Made by a program: the position numbers and the translations under genes. DNA of 64,000 nt from SG8-38 sp041576815 (GTDB lineage Bacteria; Myxococcota_A; Polyangia; Polyangiales; Houyiibacteriaceae), in assembly GCA_041576815.1 (NCBI GenBank), contig JBFGKE010000001.1, positions 1 through 64,000 on the forward strand. Direction: 5' to 3'. The stretch's first letter is position 1, and the number at the start of each line of letters is the position of its first letter. This document shows positions 53,842 through 62,625 of the stretch, one piece after another. Under the pieces are notes generated by a model. It made no database searches, was not told where the DNA came from, and worked only from the letters and a program-made list of their open reading frames with translations.

Positions 53842-55329
53842 GTGTTTGACGACTACGTGCGCTACGACGGGCTGGGCCTCGCAAAGCTCGTCCACACCGG
53901 GCAGGTACACCCGAAAGAGGTGCTCGAGGCGGCGATCTTCCGCGCGGAAAAGCTCAATCCGGAGCTCAATGCCATCGTGACGCCGCTCTACGACCACGCG
54001 CACGAGCAGGTTCGCCACGGGCTCGAAGGCCCGTTCGCCGGGGTGCCGTTCCTGCTGAAGGACGCCCATCACGCGCTCGAGGGCACACCGATGAGCAACG
54101 GCAGCCGGCTTCACAAAGGTGAGCGCTCGACATTCACCGCCGAGATTGTGCGCCGCTTCGTCGATGCGGGCGTCGTGGTGTTCGGTAAGACCAACACGCC
54201 GGAATACAAAATGTCCGTGTTCACGATGCCCGAGGCCTGGGGCCCCACGTGCAACCCGTGGGACGTGACACGCTCGGCGGGCGGGTCGAGCGGAGGATCC
54301 GCCGCGGCGGTGGCGGCGGGGATCGTGCCGATGGCGTCCGCGACCGACGAAGGCGGCTCGATTCGGATGCCCGCCTCTGCCTGTGGCGTCTTCGGCTTGA
54401 AGCCGAGTCGCGGACGCAACCCGATCGGGCCCGACTTCAGCTGGGAGTACGAGGGTCAGTCGACGTCGCATGTCTTGAGCCGAACCGTGCGGGACTCGGC
54501 GGCCATGCTCGATGCGGTGTCGGGGCCGGAGCCGGGATCGCCCTATGTCGCCCCCGGCGGCGGCGCCTTCTTGGAAGCCCTAGAGGCCGATCCCCGCCAA
54601 TTGCGTGTCGGTATTCCGACGGTCACCGAGGTGTTCGGGGTTCCGGTCGAGCCGTCCTGCGTGGAGGCGGTTCGGGTTTCTGCCAGTCTTTTGGAGGACT
54701 TGGGCCACGTCGTGGAGGATGCCGCGCTGCCGTACGACGAGTGGGAGGTGCTCCAGGCGTCCGTCGCGCTGGCCGCGGCGAACACTGCGGCGGTGGTTGG
54801 CGAGCTCGAGGCCAAGTACGGCCGACGCAAGGTGCGCGGGTCGCTCGAGGACGTGCTTCTGCTGCTCGCCGCGGTGGGGCGCGCGCTTCCAGCCGAGCAG
54901 GTGGCGGCTGCCCGCCTGACCGGCTGCCGCGTGGGCCTCGCGCTCGCGCGCTTTTTCGAGCGCTACGACGTGCTGATGACTCCGACCCTCGGCCGTGTCC
55001 CGGTCTGCTTCGAGGACGCGTCGCCGACCCCGGGGGAGCGCCGACTCGTACGCGCACTCGTCTCCCCCGCCGCCGCCGGCTTTTTTCGGGTTTCACGTCT
55101 TCGCGACCGGATCATCGACGAGCAGCTCCGCACCTTCTCGCAGCAGGTGCTTCATCGAACGATGGTCGCCAACCTCACCGGCGTCCCCGCGATGTCGGTG
55201 CCTCTTCACCGAACCGAGAACGATCTGCCGGTCGGGGTACAGATGATCGGGCCGTTTGGGGACGAGAGGACGCTGCTTCAGCTCGCAGCCCAACTCGAGC
55301 GCGCCAAGCCCTGGCGTATCAGGCGCTGA
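53842..55329 (+). CDS. Amidase-signature-family hydrolase
   Basis: In this 495-residue enzyme the Ser-cisSer-Lys triad is visible. Lys is in FLLKDAHHALEG (about 74), cis-Ser in SAGGSSGGSAAAVAAG (about 149), and the nucleophile in ATDEGGSIRMPASACG (about 175). It hydrolyses C-N amide bonds. The start is GTG at 53842 without a strong ribosome site. It could be a fatty-amide, urea-type or aryl-acylamide hydrolase; GatA is unlikely because no gatC/gatB context is present. Its end overlaps the convergent serine hydrolase by 11 nt. Confidence 0.92.
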   Translation: MFDDYVRYDGLGLAKLVHTGQVHPKEVLEAAIFRAEKLNPELNAIVTPLYDHAHEQVRHGLEGPFAGVPFLLKDAHHALEGTPMSNGSRLHKGERSTFTAEIVRRFVDAGVVVFGKTNTPEYKMSVFTMPEAWGPTCNPWDVTRSAGGSSGGSAAAVAAGIVPMASATDEGGSIRMPASACGVFGLKPSRGRNPIGPDFSWEYEGQSTSHVLSRTVRDSAAMLDAVSGPEPGSPYVAPGGGAFLEALEADPRQLRVGIPTVTEVFGVPVEPSCVEAVRVSASLLEDLGHVVEDAALPYDEWEVLQASVALAAANTAAVVGELEAKYGRRKVRGSLEDVLLLLAAVGRALPAEQVAAARLTGCRVGLALARFFERYDVLMTPTLGRVPVCFEDASPTPGERRLVRALVSPAAAGFFRVSRLRDRIIDEQLRTFSQQVLHRTMVANLTGVPAMSVPLHRTENDLPVGVQMIGPFGDERTLLQLAAQLERAKPWRIRR

Positions 55330-56563
55330 TCGCTTGGCGCCGATCGGCACAGCGGGATGTCGCCGTGGCGATCGCGACGGGGCGGAGGTCACCTGGAATT
55401 CGGCCTCCGAAGCAATTCGTGACGATTGCGACGCCGAGCTCGCGCTCGGGGTCCGCCCAGGCGCCCGAGCCGCCGAAGCCAAAGTGACCGAACGCATGCG
55501 GATTGGGAAGCCCGACGTCCACGTGGCGGTTGCGCACGGGCACGCGAAGGCCGAGGGACACCGGACGCATGTAGCCGACCTTGAAACGAAGTGGGAAGGG
55601 AATGACCCGGCCGATGCGCCGGTTCTGGTCTTCGGTCGCGTCGGCGAGCGCGGCGGCCGACAGGAGACGGACGCCGTCGATCGCACCTCCCAGGCTGAGC
55701 GCACCGTAAAGCCGCGCAAGCGACCTCGCGTTGAACACGCCGTTGCCCGACGGGATGACCGACGTCAGCCAACGCGGATCGCCGAGCACGTCGCCGAGGC
55801 CGGGCGGAATCATCGCGTCGACGAAGTGCTCGACCGCCGAGAGCAGGCGCGCTGATTTCGAGGCCGTCTGACGCACACGTGCCCGAACACCCAGAGGTCG
55901 CCCCCGAAGCACTTTGCGTGGGAGCTTGGGGATCAAGAACTCGGCGACCCTCGGAAGCTCGCTTTCGGGCAAGCCGACGTAGAGGCCGTCCACCCCCAGC
56001 GGGCCGGCGAGGTTCTCCTCGATCAGGTCGGGAAAGGGGCGGCCCGTCGCCCTCTGCAACACCTCCCCGATGATCCAACCACCGGTCCAGGCGTGGTAGC
56101 CGAAATCCGTGTCGGGCTCGTGCACCGGCGCCGTGTTTTCGATCAGTCGAACCATGTGGTCCCAGTCGAACATCTCTTCCGAGGAGCGGATGAGGCGCCC
56201 GATCGCGTAGAGGCCCGCGCGGTGGGAAGCCGCCTGGCCCAAGGTGATGTCGCCTTTGCCGTTCTTCGCGAACTCGGGCCAATACTCGGCCACGGGAGCG
56301 CGGAGGTCGACCACGCCGCGATCCGCCATCTGGTGAAGCAGCGTGGCCATCACGCCTTTGCCCGTGGACATGCTGAGCGCAAGGGTTTCCGGCTCGAAGG
56401 GATTTCCGAGGCGGTCCCGCGTGCCACACGCGAGGTCAGCGACGAGCTCGCCTCGGTGATAGACCGCGACCGCGGCGCCCCCTGGGCCGCGCCAAGGCAC
56501 GCACCACTTCAGCGTGTCGCGAAGCGACCGAAAATCCGGATGCGTGTAGCCGAGAACCCGCAC
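55319..56563 (-). CDS. Serine hydrolase, beta-lactamase/esterase class C fold
   Basis: The 414-residue protein has the S-x2-K motif STGK (about 65-69) and a Tyr motif GYHAWTGGW (about 154) in place of Y-x-N. FGHFGFGGSGAW, near 358, serves as the third motif (H-x-G). This is an esterase EstB/penicillin-binding-like fold, usually with esterase, D-peptidase or lipase activity; true beta-lactam resistance is not indicated. No signal peptide is evident. Divergent from the aminotransferase gene. Confidence 0.88.
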   Translation of the reverse strand: MRVLGYTHPDFRSLRDTLKWCVPWRGPGGAAVAVYHRGELVADLACGTRDRLGNPFEPETLALSMSTGKGVMATLLHQMADRGVVDLRAPVAEYWPEFAKNGKGDITLGQAASHRAGLYAIGRLIRSSEEMFDWDHMVRLIENTAPVHEPDTDFGYHAWTGGWIIGEVLQRATGRPFPDLIEENLAGPLGVDGLYVGLPESELPRVAEFLIPKLPRKVLRGRPLGVRARVRQTASKSARLLSAVEHFVDAMIPPGLGDVLGDPRWLTSVIPSGNGVFNARSLARLYGALSLGGAIDGVRLLSAAALADATEDQNRRIGRVIPFPLRFKVGYMRPVSLGLRVPVRNRHVDVGLPNPHAFGHFGFGGSGAWADPERELGVAIVTNCFGGRIPGDLRPVAIATATSRCADRRQAISA

Positions 56564-56599
56564 GTTTCAGTATAGCGCACCTGGGGTAGACTGACGCTC

Positions 56600-57829
56600 A
56601 TGTCCGAGGATCTTCCGGCCGGGCCATTCGCGACCTTCGACGAGCTGGCGGTCGGGTTCCGCAAGCACGTCGCGCCCAACAAGCTCGCCTACTACCAGCG
56701 TTTAGGCCTTCAGATCGTGATGGGCAGGCGCCAGGGGATCTGGTTCGAGGATGCCTATACCAAGCTCCGATACATCAATTGTCACTGCAACGGTGGAGTC
56801 TTCAGCCTGGGTCACCGGAACCCCGACGTGACGGACGCGGTCGCCCGCGCGCTCGAGACCCTCGACATCGGAAATCATCACTTCGTCTCCGGTCAGCGCG
56901 CGCAGCTCGCAGCACGGCTTTCGGCCACCTTCGATGACGCGCTTCCGAGGGTCGTGTTTGGGGTTTCGGGGGGCGAAGCCGTCGACGTGGCGATCAAGGC
57001 GGCGCGGGGAACGACCGGTAGGTCCAAAATCATCTCGGCAAAGGGCGGCTACCACGGGCACACCGGTCTCTCTCTCGCAGCCGGCGACCCGGAGTTTCGC
57101 GATCCATTCGGTCCCAACCTGCCGGGTTTTGTGCAGGTGCCGTTCGACGACATCGCCGCGATGGAGGCCGCGATCGACGATCAAACCGCGGCAGTGATCC
57201 TGGAGGCGATTCCCGCGACGCTGGGGATGCCGATCCCAACGCCGGGGTACTTTGCAACGATTCGCAGGCTCTGCGACGAGCGTGGTGCTCGGCTCTTGGT
57301 CGACGAGGTGCAAACTGGGCTAGGGCGCACCGGTAGATGGTGGGGCATCCAGCACGAAGGGGTGGTTCCAGATTCGATCATCACGGGCAAGGGCCTGTCC
57401 GGGGGGATCTATCCGATCACCGCCACGCTCCTTTCTGCGGAAATGCACGAAGTGCTCGACTCCGAAGCCAACCCGTTCTTGCACATTTCGACGTTCGGCG
57501 GCTCCGAGCTCGGCTGTGTGGCTGCACAAGCGGTGCTCGACTGCGTCGACGCGCCGGGGTTTCTACAGCGCGTCGAGGCCTTGTCCCAGAGATTCGCCGT
57601 CGCGTTCGGGCCGCTCCCCTTCGAGCTTCGACGGCGGGGTCTTTTCATGGGGCTACGCTTTTCGAGCGACACGGAGGCCCTCGGCGCTCTCTTGCGGATC
57701 ATGCAGCAGGGCGTCTTCTGTTTCCCGGCTGGAAACGATCGCAGCGTGATCCAGTTCTTGCCCCCGCTGATCCTCACCGACGACGAAGCAGACGACCTCA
57801 TCGGACGCATGATCGAGGCGTTTGCGTGA
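56600..57829 (+). CDS. Class III pyridoxal-phosphate aminotransferase
   Basis: This is a 409-residue acetylornithine/omega-amino-acid-type aminotransferase. PLP features are GVSGGEAVDVAIKAARG (about 117), YHGHTGLSLAAGD, VDEVQTGLGRTGRWW (Asp-Glu) and the Schiff-base Lys in IITGKGLSGGIYP (about 262). The N-terminus lacks a signal. It is followed 2 nt later by a kinase-like gene. The substrate may be a diamino acid, amino sugar or an omega-amine; not predictable from sequence alone. Confidence 0.92.
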   Translation: MSEDLPAGPFATFDELAVGFRKHVAPNKLAYYQRLGLQIVMGRRQGIWFEDAYTKLRYINCHCNGGVFSLGHRNPDVTDAVARALETLDIGNHHFVSGQRAQLAARLSATFDDALPRVVFGVSGGEAVDVAIKAARGTTGRSKIISAKGGYHGHTGLSLAAGDPEFRDPFGPNLPGFVQVPFDDIAAMEAAIDDQTAAVILEAIPATLGMPIPTPGYFATIRRLCDERGARLLVDEVQTGLGRTGRWWGIQHEGVVPDSIITGKGLSGGIYPITATLLSAEMHEVLDSEANPFLHISTFGGSELGCVAAQAVLDCVDAPGFLQRVEALSQRFAVAFGPLPFELRRRGLFMGLRFSSDTEALGALLRIMQQGVFCFPAGNDRSVIQFLPPLILTDDEADDLIGRMIEAFA

Positions 57830-57831
57830 CC

Positions 57832-58740
57832 ATGCTCGTGACGCGCTCCGAGATCGAATCCTTCGAGCGTCTGCTCGAAGACGCCATTCGCACCGGCTCC
57901 GCCGACCGCCTGCAGGTGATCGGCTACGGCGAAGTCACGATCGCGGTCAAGCTCTCCACCCCTCGAGGCGACTTTGCGTGCAAGCGGCTCGTCCCGTTCA
58001 CGACACGCAGGGCAGCCGAGCAAACCGCGGCCCTGATCGCCACCTACGTCTCCGAGCTCGAGGCGTGCGGGCTCGACGTCTTGGAGACCGAAACACCCGT
58101 GCTCGAGACGCCTCTAGGACACGTGCTCCATGTCGTTCAGCCAATGCTCGCGCCCGCGACGCTGGCGCCGAACGTCCTGCGGCGGAAGAGTGCCGACGAA
58201 GCGGAGCCGTACGTTCGGCGGATCTTCGGGCACATTGCAGCCTCCGTGACACCGACCCTGGCGCCCGATGGTCAGCTGTCGAACTGGGCGGTCGACGGGG
58301 AGCGCATTCGGTATCTGGATGTGGGCACCCCCTTCTTGCGCGACGAGCGGGGGAACGACCTGTTCGACTTCACGCAGCAGACACGCGCGCTTCCGGCGCC
58401 CATACGCGTCATCGTCGATCGGTTCCTGCTGCGAGAGATACTCGACAACTACCATTCGATCCGCGGGCAAGGGCTCGATTTTCTCGGCAATCTGATCAAG
58501 GAAGGTCTTTCGCACCTCCTCGTCCCTCTACTTTCGGTCGCCAACGAAGTCTTCGCGCTGTCGCCCGCGCTCACCGAGCGCGAAGTGCGCGTGCACTACC
58601 GAAGTGACGCACGAACCTACGCGCTCATCCAAGCCGCGCGCCGGGCTGACCGCTGGGTTTTCCAGAACTTGCTTCGCCGACCGTACCCGTACCTACTGCC
58701 ACCGCGGATCGACCGGTTCGCCGAGCAGAGATCGGGCTAG
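57832..58740 (+). CDS. Kinase-like (phosphotransferase-fold) protein, family uncertain
   Basis: The 302-residue protein has no obvious annotation but shows kinase-like elements. It has a Gly-loop-like IGYGEVTIAVKL (about 29) and an ACKRLVPF segment with a candidate ATP-binding Lys (about 50). Then come a catalytic-loop-like DGQLSNWAVDG (about 145) and YLDVGTP with a possible metal-binding Asp. This order matches aminoglycoside-phosphotransferase/choline-kinase folds. Similar proteins are listed as a DUF family. It is coupled to the aminotransferase (2-nt gap; GTG 57826 would overlap). A joint role in amino-compound modification is inferred. Confidence 0.6.
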   Translation: MLVTRSEIESFERLLEDAIRTGSADRLQVIGYGEVTIAVKLSTPRGDFACKRLVPFTTRRAAEQTAALIATYVSELEACGLDVLETETPVLETPLGHVLHVVQPMLAPATLAPNVLRRKSADEAEPYVRRIFGHIAASVTPTLAPDGQLSNWAVDGERIRYLDVGTPFLRDERGNDLFDFTQQTRALPAPIRVIVDRFLLREILDNYHSIRGQGLDFLGNLIKEGLSHLLVPLLSVANEVFALSPALTEREVRVHYRSDARTYALIQAARRADRWVFQNLLRRPYPYLLPPRIDRFAEQRSG

Positions 58741-59156
58741 CCTGCGAAGGGCCGGAAGATCGCGAACGTCACGATTAGCACGGCGAGGATCGATAGCACC
58801 CAGGCGAGGCGGCGGAAGGTCGCTTGCGCCACCTCCTGGCCTGATGCCCACCGTCGCAGGCGACCCGTCAGCACGCCGGTGACGCCGGCCATGACGATCA
58901 GCAGGGTGAGCTTGCTGTGCATCCAACCCTGTTTTGCGTAGACCTCTGCGAAATTGGGGATCAGCATGCCGAAGCCGCCGACGAAGGCGAGCAGCATTGC
59001 GGGTGTCGTCAGGCGAAGCGTCACCTTTCTCAAGGTCTGCGCGATCCCGCTCTCGAGCGGCGTGGGCGCAGCGGCCACCGCTGCTACTGCGACGGCGGTG
59101 CCGACCCAGAACGTGAGGCCGAGGAAATGAAGGTAACGAAAAACGATCATGCTCAT
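58737..59156 (-). CDS. Small four-helix membrane protein
   Basis: The 139-residue protein has four predicted transmembrane helices and a first segment FRYLHFLGLTFWVGTAVAV with the H-x-L pattern of CopD/HemJ-like proteins. It contains KQGWMHSKLTLLIVMAGVTG (about 81-100). Function unknown; heme or copper handling has been proposed for relatives. It ends on a CTAG shared with the kinase-like gene and is 25 nt downstream of pcm. AAGGAG precedes ATG 59156. Confidence 0.75.
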   Translation of the reverse strand: MSMIVFRYLHFLGLTFWVGTAVAVAAVAAAPTPLESGIAQTLRKVTLRLTTPAMLLAFVGGFGMLIPNFAEVYAKQGWMHSKLTLLIVMAGVTGVLTGRLRRWASGQEVAQATFRRLAWVLSILAVLIVTFAIFRPFAG

Positions 59157-59181
59157 GCGTGCGCTCCTTGGCGGGGGGAGT

Positions 59182-59811
59182 CTAACTGCCATGCACTAGC
59201 GGCACAAAGACGCACCGACAGAGCTCTTCTTTGTCGAGGGCATCGCCTCGTTTGCGCAGGGTTTGCAAAGCCTGACCCCATCGTCCGCCCACCGGGATCA
59301 CGAGCCGACCACCTTCTTTGAGCTGAGCGATCAGGGCAGGCGGAACCTCGTCCGCGGCGGCCGCAACGACGATTCCGTCGTAGGGCGCACCCTCGGGCCA
59401 CCCTTTACGACCGTCGGCGCAGATGACTTCGACGTTGTCGATGCCGAGCGAGTCGAGCGTACGGCGTGCGTTGGCGACGAGCTCCGGGATGATGTCGATC
59501 GCGACCACCTTGTCGGCGAGCTTCGAGAGAATGGCTGCCTGGTAACCCGACCCGGCACCGATCTCGAGCACGGTCTCCCCGCCTTGCAGGCCGAGCGCGG
59601 CGACCGACATCGCGACCATCAGCGGTTGTGAGATCGTTTGTCCATGCGAGAGCGGCAGCGCGCCGTCGGCATAAGCGTCGCCGCGGAACTCATCGGGCAC
59701 GAACGCTTCCCGCGGCACCTCGCCCATGGCAGCCAAGACCCGCTCGTCTCGGATACCCCGCCGGCGAAGCTGGTGCTCCACCATGTTGGCCCGCTCCTTT
59801 TCCGAGTCCAC
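59182..59811 (-). CDS. pcm: Protein-L-isoaspartate O-methyltransferase
   Basis: The 209-residue repair enzyme methylates isoaspartyl residues in damaged proteins. Signatures are SHGQTISQPLMVA (substrate-binding, about 55), VLEIGAGSGYQAAIL (SAM motif I, about 81) and LKEGGRLVIPVGG. Length is standard. It is the upstream gene of the pair with the four-helix membrane protein. Confidence 0.95.
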   Translation of the reverse strand: MDSEKERANMVEHQLRRRGIRDERVLAAMGEVPREAFVPDEFRGDAYADGALPLSHGQTISQPLMVAMSVAALGLQGGETVLEIGAGSGYQAAILSKLADKVVAIDIIPELVANARRTLDSLGIDNVEVICADGRKGWPEGAPYDGIVVAAAADEVPPALIAQLKEGGRLVIPVGGRWGQALQTLRKRGDALDKEELCRCVFVPLVHGS

Positions 59812-59896
59812 GGCAGCCTCTTACCATCGAAGCGCTTCACGCGACAGCATCGACTTTACGGGCTAGAGTCGCGGCTCCGTCACCGAGGAAACGTTC

Positions 59897-60970
59897 ATGG
59901 CCAAGACCAATCCAGGCAATTTTTTCGAGGACTTCGAAGTCGGAAGCGAGCTCGTTCACGCGGTGCCGCGCACGATCACCGAGGGCGAGGCGGCAAGCTA
60001 CATTGGTCTCACCGGCTCCCGCTATCCGCTCCACTGCTCTGCTGAATACGCCCGTTCGCTCGGCTACGAGCGGGAGACAATCAATGATTTGCTCGTATTT
60101 CACATAGTGTTCGGGAAGACCGTGAACGATGTCTCGCTGAACGCGGTGGCCAACCTCGGGTACGCAGGCCTACGCTTTGTCCTGCCGGTCTATGCCGGAG
60201 ACACGCTGCGGTCGGTCTCCAAAGTCATCGGCAAAAAGGAGAACAGCAGCGGCAAGACCGGTGTCGTCTGGGTGAAAACCATCGGCACCAATCAGCGGGA
60301 CGAGCCCGTGCTGGAGTTCTACCGCTGGGTGATGGTCAACAAGCGTGACCCGGCGACGCCGACCGGTGCGTCGGACCAGCCCGCGATGCCCAAAGAAGTC
60401 ACACCCGATCAGCTCGTCGTGGCGCCCAACCTCGACTTGAGCGCCTACGAAGATTGGCCCACGGGCGGGACGGCGTTTTTCGAAGACTACGAGGTGGGCG
60501 AAAAGATCGATCATGTCGACGGCATGACGATCGAGGAAGCCGAGCACGCAACGGCGACGCGCCTCTACCAAAACACCGCCAAGGTCCACTTCGATGCGAT
60601 CCAGACGAAAGACACGCGCTTCGGCCGCCGTTTGATGTACGGAGGGCACGTGATCAGCATCGCACGGTCGCTCTCGTTCAACGGAATGGAGAAGGTGCTC
60701 GGCATCCTCGCGTGGAATGGGGGAGCGCACGCAAACCCGACTTTTGCGGGCGACACGATCTACGCCTACAGCGAAATCCTCGACAAAGCCGATCTGCCCG
60801 ACAGGCGGGACTGCGGGGCACTTCGCGTGAGATTGATGGGGCTAAAGGATGTTCGACCCACCGATGCGGGTTTCCCACGAAAGGTTTCCAAGGACGGTCG
60901 TGAGGTGTATCACAAGGATGTTGTACTAGACTTGGACTATTGGTTGCTCGTGCCGAAGCGGGCCCGTTGA
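59897..60970 (+). CDS. Double-hotdog MaoC-family dehydratase (mesaconyl-CoA hydratase-like)
   Basis: The 357-residue enzyme has two MaoC-type hotdog domains. The first starts FFEDFEVGSELVH (about 9) and the second FFEDYEVGEKIDHVD (about 195). The second has the active-site-like MYGGHVISIARSLSF and GGAHANPTFAGDT. Length and architecture match mesaconyl-CoA hydratases of the ethylmalonyl-CoA and 3-hydroxypropionate pathways. No other genes of those pathways are in view, so a related enoyl-CoA hydration is equally possible. Confidence 0.83.
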   Translation: MAKTNPGNFFEDFEVGSELVHAVPRTITEGEAASYIGLTGSRYPLHCSAEYARSLGYERETINDLLVFHIVFGKTVNDVSLNAVANLGYAGLRFVLPVYAGDTLRSVSKVIGKKENSSGKTGVVWVKTIGTNQRDEPVLEFYRWVMVNKRDPATPTGASDQPAMPKEVTPDQLVVAPNLDLSAYEDWPTGGTAFFEDYEVGEKIDHVDGMTIEEAEHATATRLYQNTAKVHFDAIQTKDTRFGRRLMYGGHVISIARSLSFNGMEKVLGILAWNGGAHANPTFAGDTIYAYSEILDKADLPDRRDCGALRVRLMGLKDVRPTDAGFPRKVSKDGREVYHKDVVLDLDYWLLVPKRAR

Positions 60971-60987
60971 GCCTTTCCGATTGGGGG

Positions 60988-62427
60988 ATGCCTGTGAAAC
61001 GAATCCTTTCTTGTAGCTTGCTTGCGCTGCTGATCATCGCGGGCTGTGGGGGCGACGGCCCAGGCGGCACGGATGGCGGCGTAGGGGGCACCGGCGGGGA
61101 CATGGGCGATGCGGGTCCCGGCGGCGGCGACGGCGGGGTCGATGCGAGCCTCGCCTGTGACGAGGTCCCCGCGCTCGGAGGCGAGCTCGGCGGGCAATGC
61201 CGGGGGGATACCTTCGACTGCAACGGCGACTTGATTTGCCTCGCGGAGCGCACCGACACGATCGGCGGCGTCGACGACCCGATCGTCGATTTCCCCGGCC
61301 CGGGAGACAGCTTCGACGTCACCACGTGGCGGGGCGACATGTGCACGCTCCCTCTGACCGCGTCACCCACGATCTGCACGCTCGAAGACGCGCAGGCATG
61401 CGCCCAGATCTGCGGCATCTGCACGCCGGCGTTCATCGACGCAGACATCTGCCTACGAGGGTGCCGCGCCGAGGACAGCACCAACAGCACCTGCCGAGAT
61501 GGTTACGAATGCGACCTGCTGTTCGACGTCTGCGACGTCGGCTGCACCAACGACGCCGACTGTCGCGTTTTCCGCGAGGACACCAATCAAAACGGCGAGT
61601 TCGATCCGGGCGAGCCGCTCGTCTACGACGTCGAATCGACGTTCGTGTGCGATCAGGAGACGTACCGCTGCGAGCACCCGGGCACGGTAGGCGCGGAGGC
61701 GGGCGACCCTTGCGTCGACGATTGGGACTGCGAAGAAAATGGCGTGTGTCTCGACGAAGACTTCTTTGGTTGGCCGGGAGGCTCCTGCTCGAAGATCCGA
61801 TGCGACCTCGTAGATTGCGCCGGAAACGGGCTTTGTTCCGCGCTCGGCCTCGGCGTTCCGCTTTGCGGCCAGGAATGCGAGGTGGGGTTGGGTGCCATGC
61901 CTCCGGACACGAGCACGTACCTCGGCAATACGCAGGGGTGCCGCGACGGGTACACCTGCTTCTGGCAGGGCGGCAACGACACTGTGGGCGCATGCGTCCC
62001 GGGGGAGTTCAACGCCGTCACGACCAACAACGTCGGCACCGATTGCACCGAGTCGAGCGAGTGTTACTCGCCGTTCGGTCAAGGCGCGTGCGGCGATCCC
62101 GATTTGGTCTGCGCCATTTTCGGGGGTGACCCCGGCACGTGCCAGACCGGCTTCGGGTGCACGGTCTTCGACTGCGCGGTGCCCGGCATGCCCGATGACG
62201 TCTGTGGTGCCGACGCCGAATGCATCGTGAACGAGCAGGGTCTGTCCTGGTGTGCTGCCAAATGCGCGAGCGCTGAAAACTGCCTCCCGGGCGCAGCCTG
62301 CATCGACCTCGATGGGGACGAGCTCACGCTGGACACGGTCTGCCTGCCGTTTTGCCTGACCGACACCGAATGCCGAGCCGGGGAGACTTGCAGCGCAAAC
62401 GGGGAGTGTACGGCTCCGCCGCCATAG
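60988..62427 (+). CDS. Cys-rich lipoprotein
   Basis: The 479-residue protein has a lipoprotein signal (SLLALLIIAGC). A Gly/Asp-rich linker follows (GDGPGGTDGGVGGTGGDMG). It then carries many irregular Cys repeats (CLRGCRAED; CGQECEVG; CRAGETCSANGEC), all likely disulfide-bonded at the surface. It resembles the secreted Cys-rich proteins of Myxococcota. ATG 60988 or GTG 60994 could start it; the latter has better spacing from GGGGG. It is 17 nt after the dehydratase gene. Function unknown. Confidence 0.8.
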   Translation: MPVKRILSCSLLALLIIAGCGGDGPGGTDGGVGGTGGDMGDAGPGGGDGGVDASLACDEVPALGGELGGQCRGDTFDCNGDLICLAERTDTIGGVDDPIVDFPGPGDSFDVTTWRGDMCTLPLTASPTICTLEDAQACAQICGICTPAFIDADICLRGCRAEDSTNSTCRDGYECDLLFDVCDVGCTNDADCRVFREDTNQNGEFDPGEPLVYDVESTFVCDQETYRCEHPGTVGAEAGDPCVDDWDCEENGVCLDEDFFGWPGGSCSKIRCDLVDCAGNGLCSALGLGVPLCGQECEVGLGAMPPDTSTYLGNTQGCRDGYTCFWQGGNDTVGACVPGEFNAVTTNNVGTDCTESSECYSPFGQGACGDPDLVCAIFGGDPGTCQTGFGCTVFDCAVPGMPDDVCGADAECIVNEQGLSWCAAKCASAENCLPGAACIDLDGDELTLDTVCLPFCLTDTECRAGETCSANGECTAPPP

Positions 62428-62478
62428 GGCTTGCGGGCCGGGCACGCGTCCCGTACACAAGCGCTGGAGGAAGAACGC

Positions 62479-62613
62479 ATGTACCTGCCCATCGTCCACA
62501 GCGATCGACCGCGAAAGCGCAACAAGAGCGCACGGCGCAATGCGAAGCGGAAGGCGAAGAACCGCCGCCGAATCAATCGCATGCACGGGCGAAAGCTCGG
62601 CCGCCGCCTCTGA
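62479..62613 (+). CDS. 44-residue very basic protein
   Basis: From ATG 62479, preceded by GGAGGAA, the product is 44 residues, of which about 45% are Arg or Lys (RKRNKSARRNAKRKAKNRRR). There are no acidic residues apart from one Asp. It looks like a small nucleic-acid-binding or ribosome-associated protein. It lies between the Cys-rich lipoprotein and the phosphotransferase regulator gene (12 nt upstream), probably in the latter's operon. No family recognised. Confidence 0.65.
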   Translation: MYLPIVHSDRPRKRNKSARRNAKRKAKNRRRINRMHGRKLGRRL

Positions 62614-62625
62614 GCGCGGGCTGCC

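Noticed and set aside
55319..56563. True beta-lactamase for antibiotic resistance
   Set aside because: It has a class C-like fold but no signal peptide and an altered Tyr motif; esterase-type function is more likely.
57337..57831. Extension of the kinase-like gene upstream into the aminotransferase
   Set aside because: This part is a shadow of the aminotransferase; an ATG just after its stop is the natural start.
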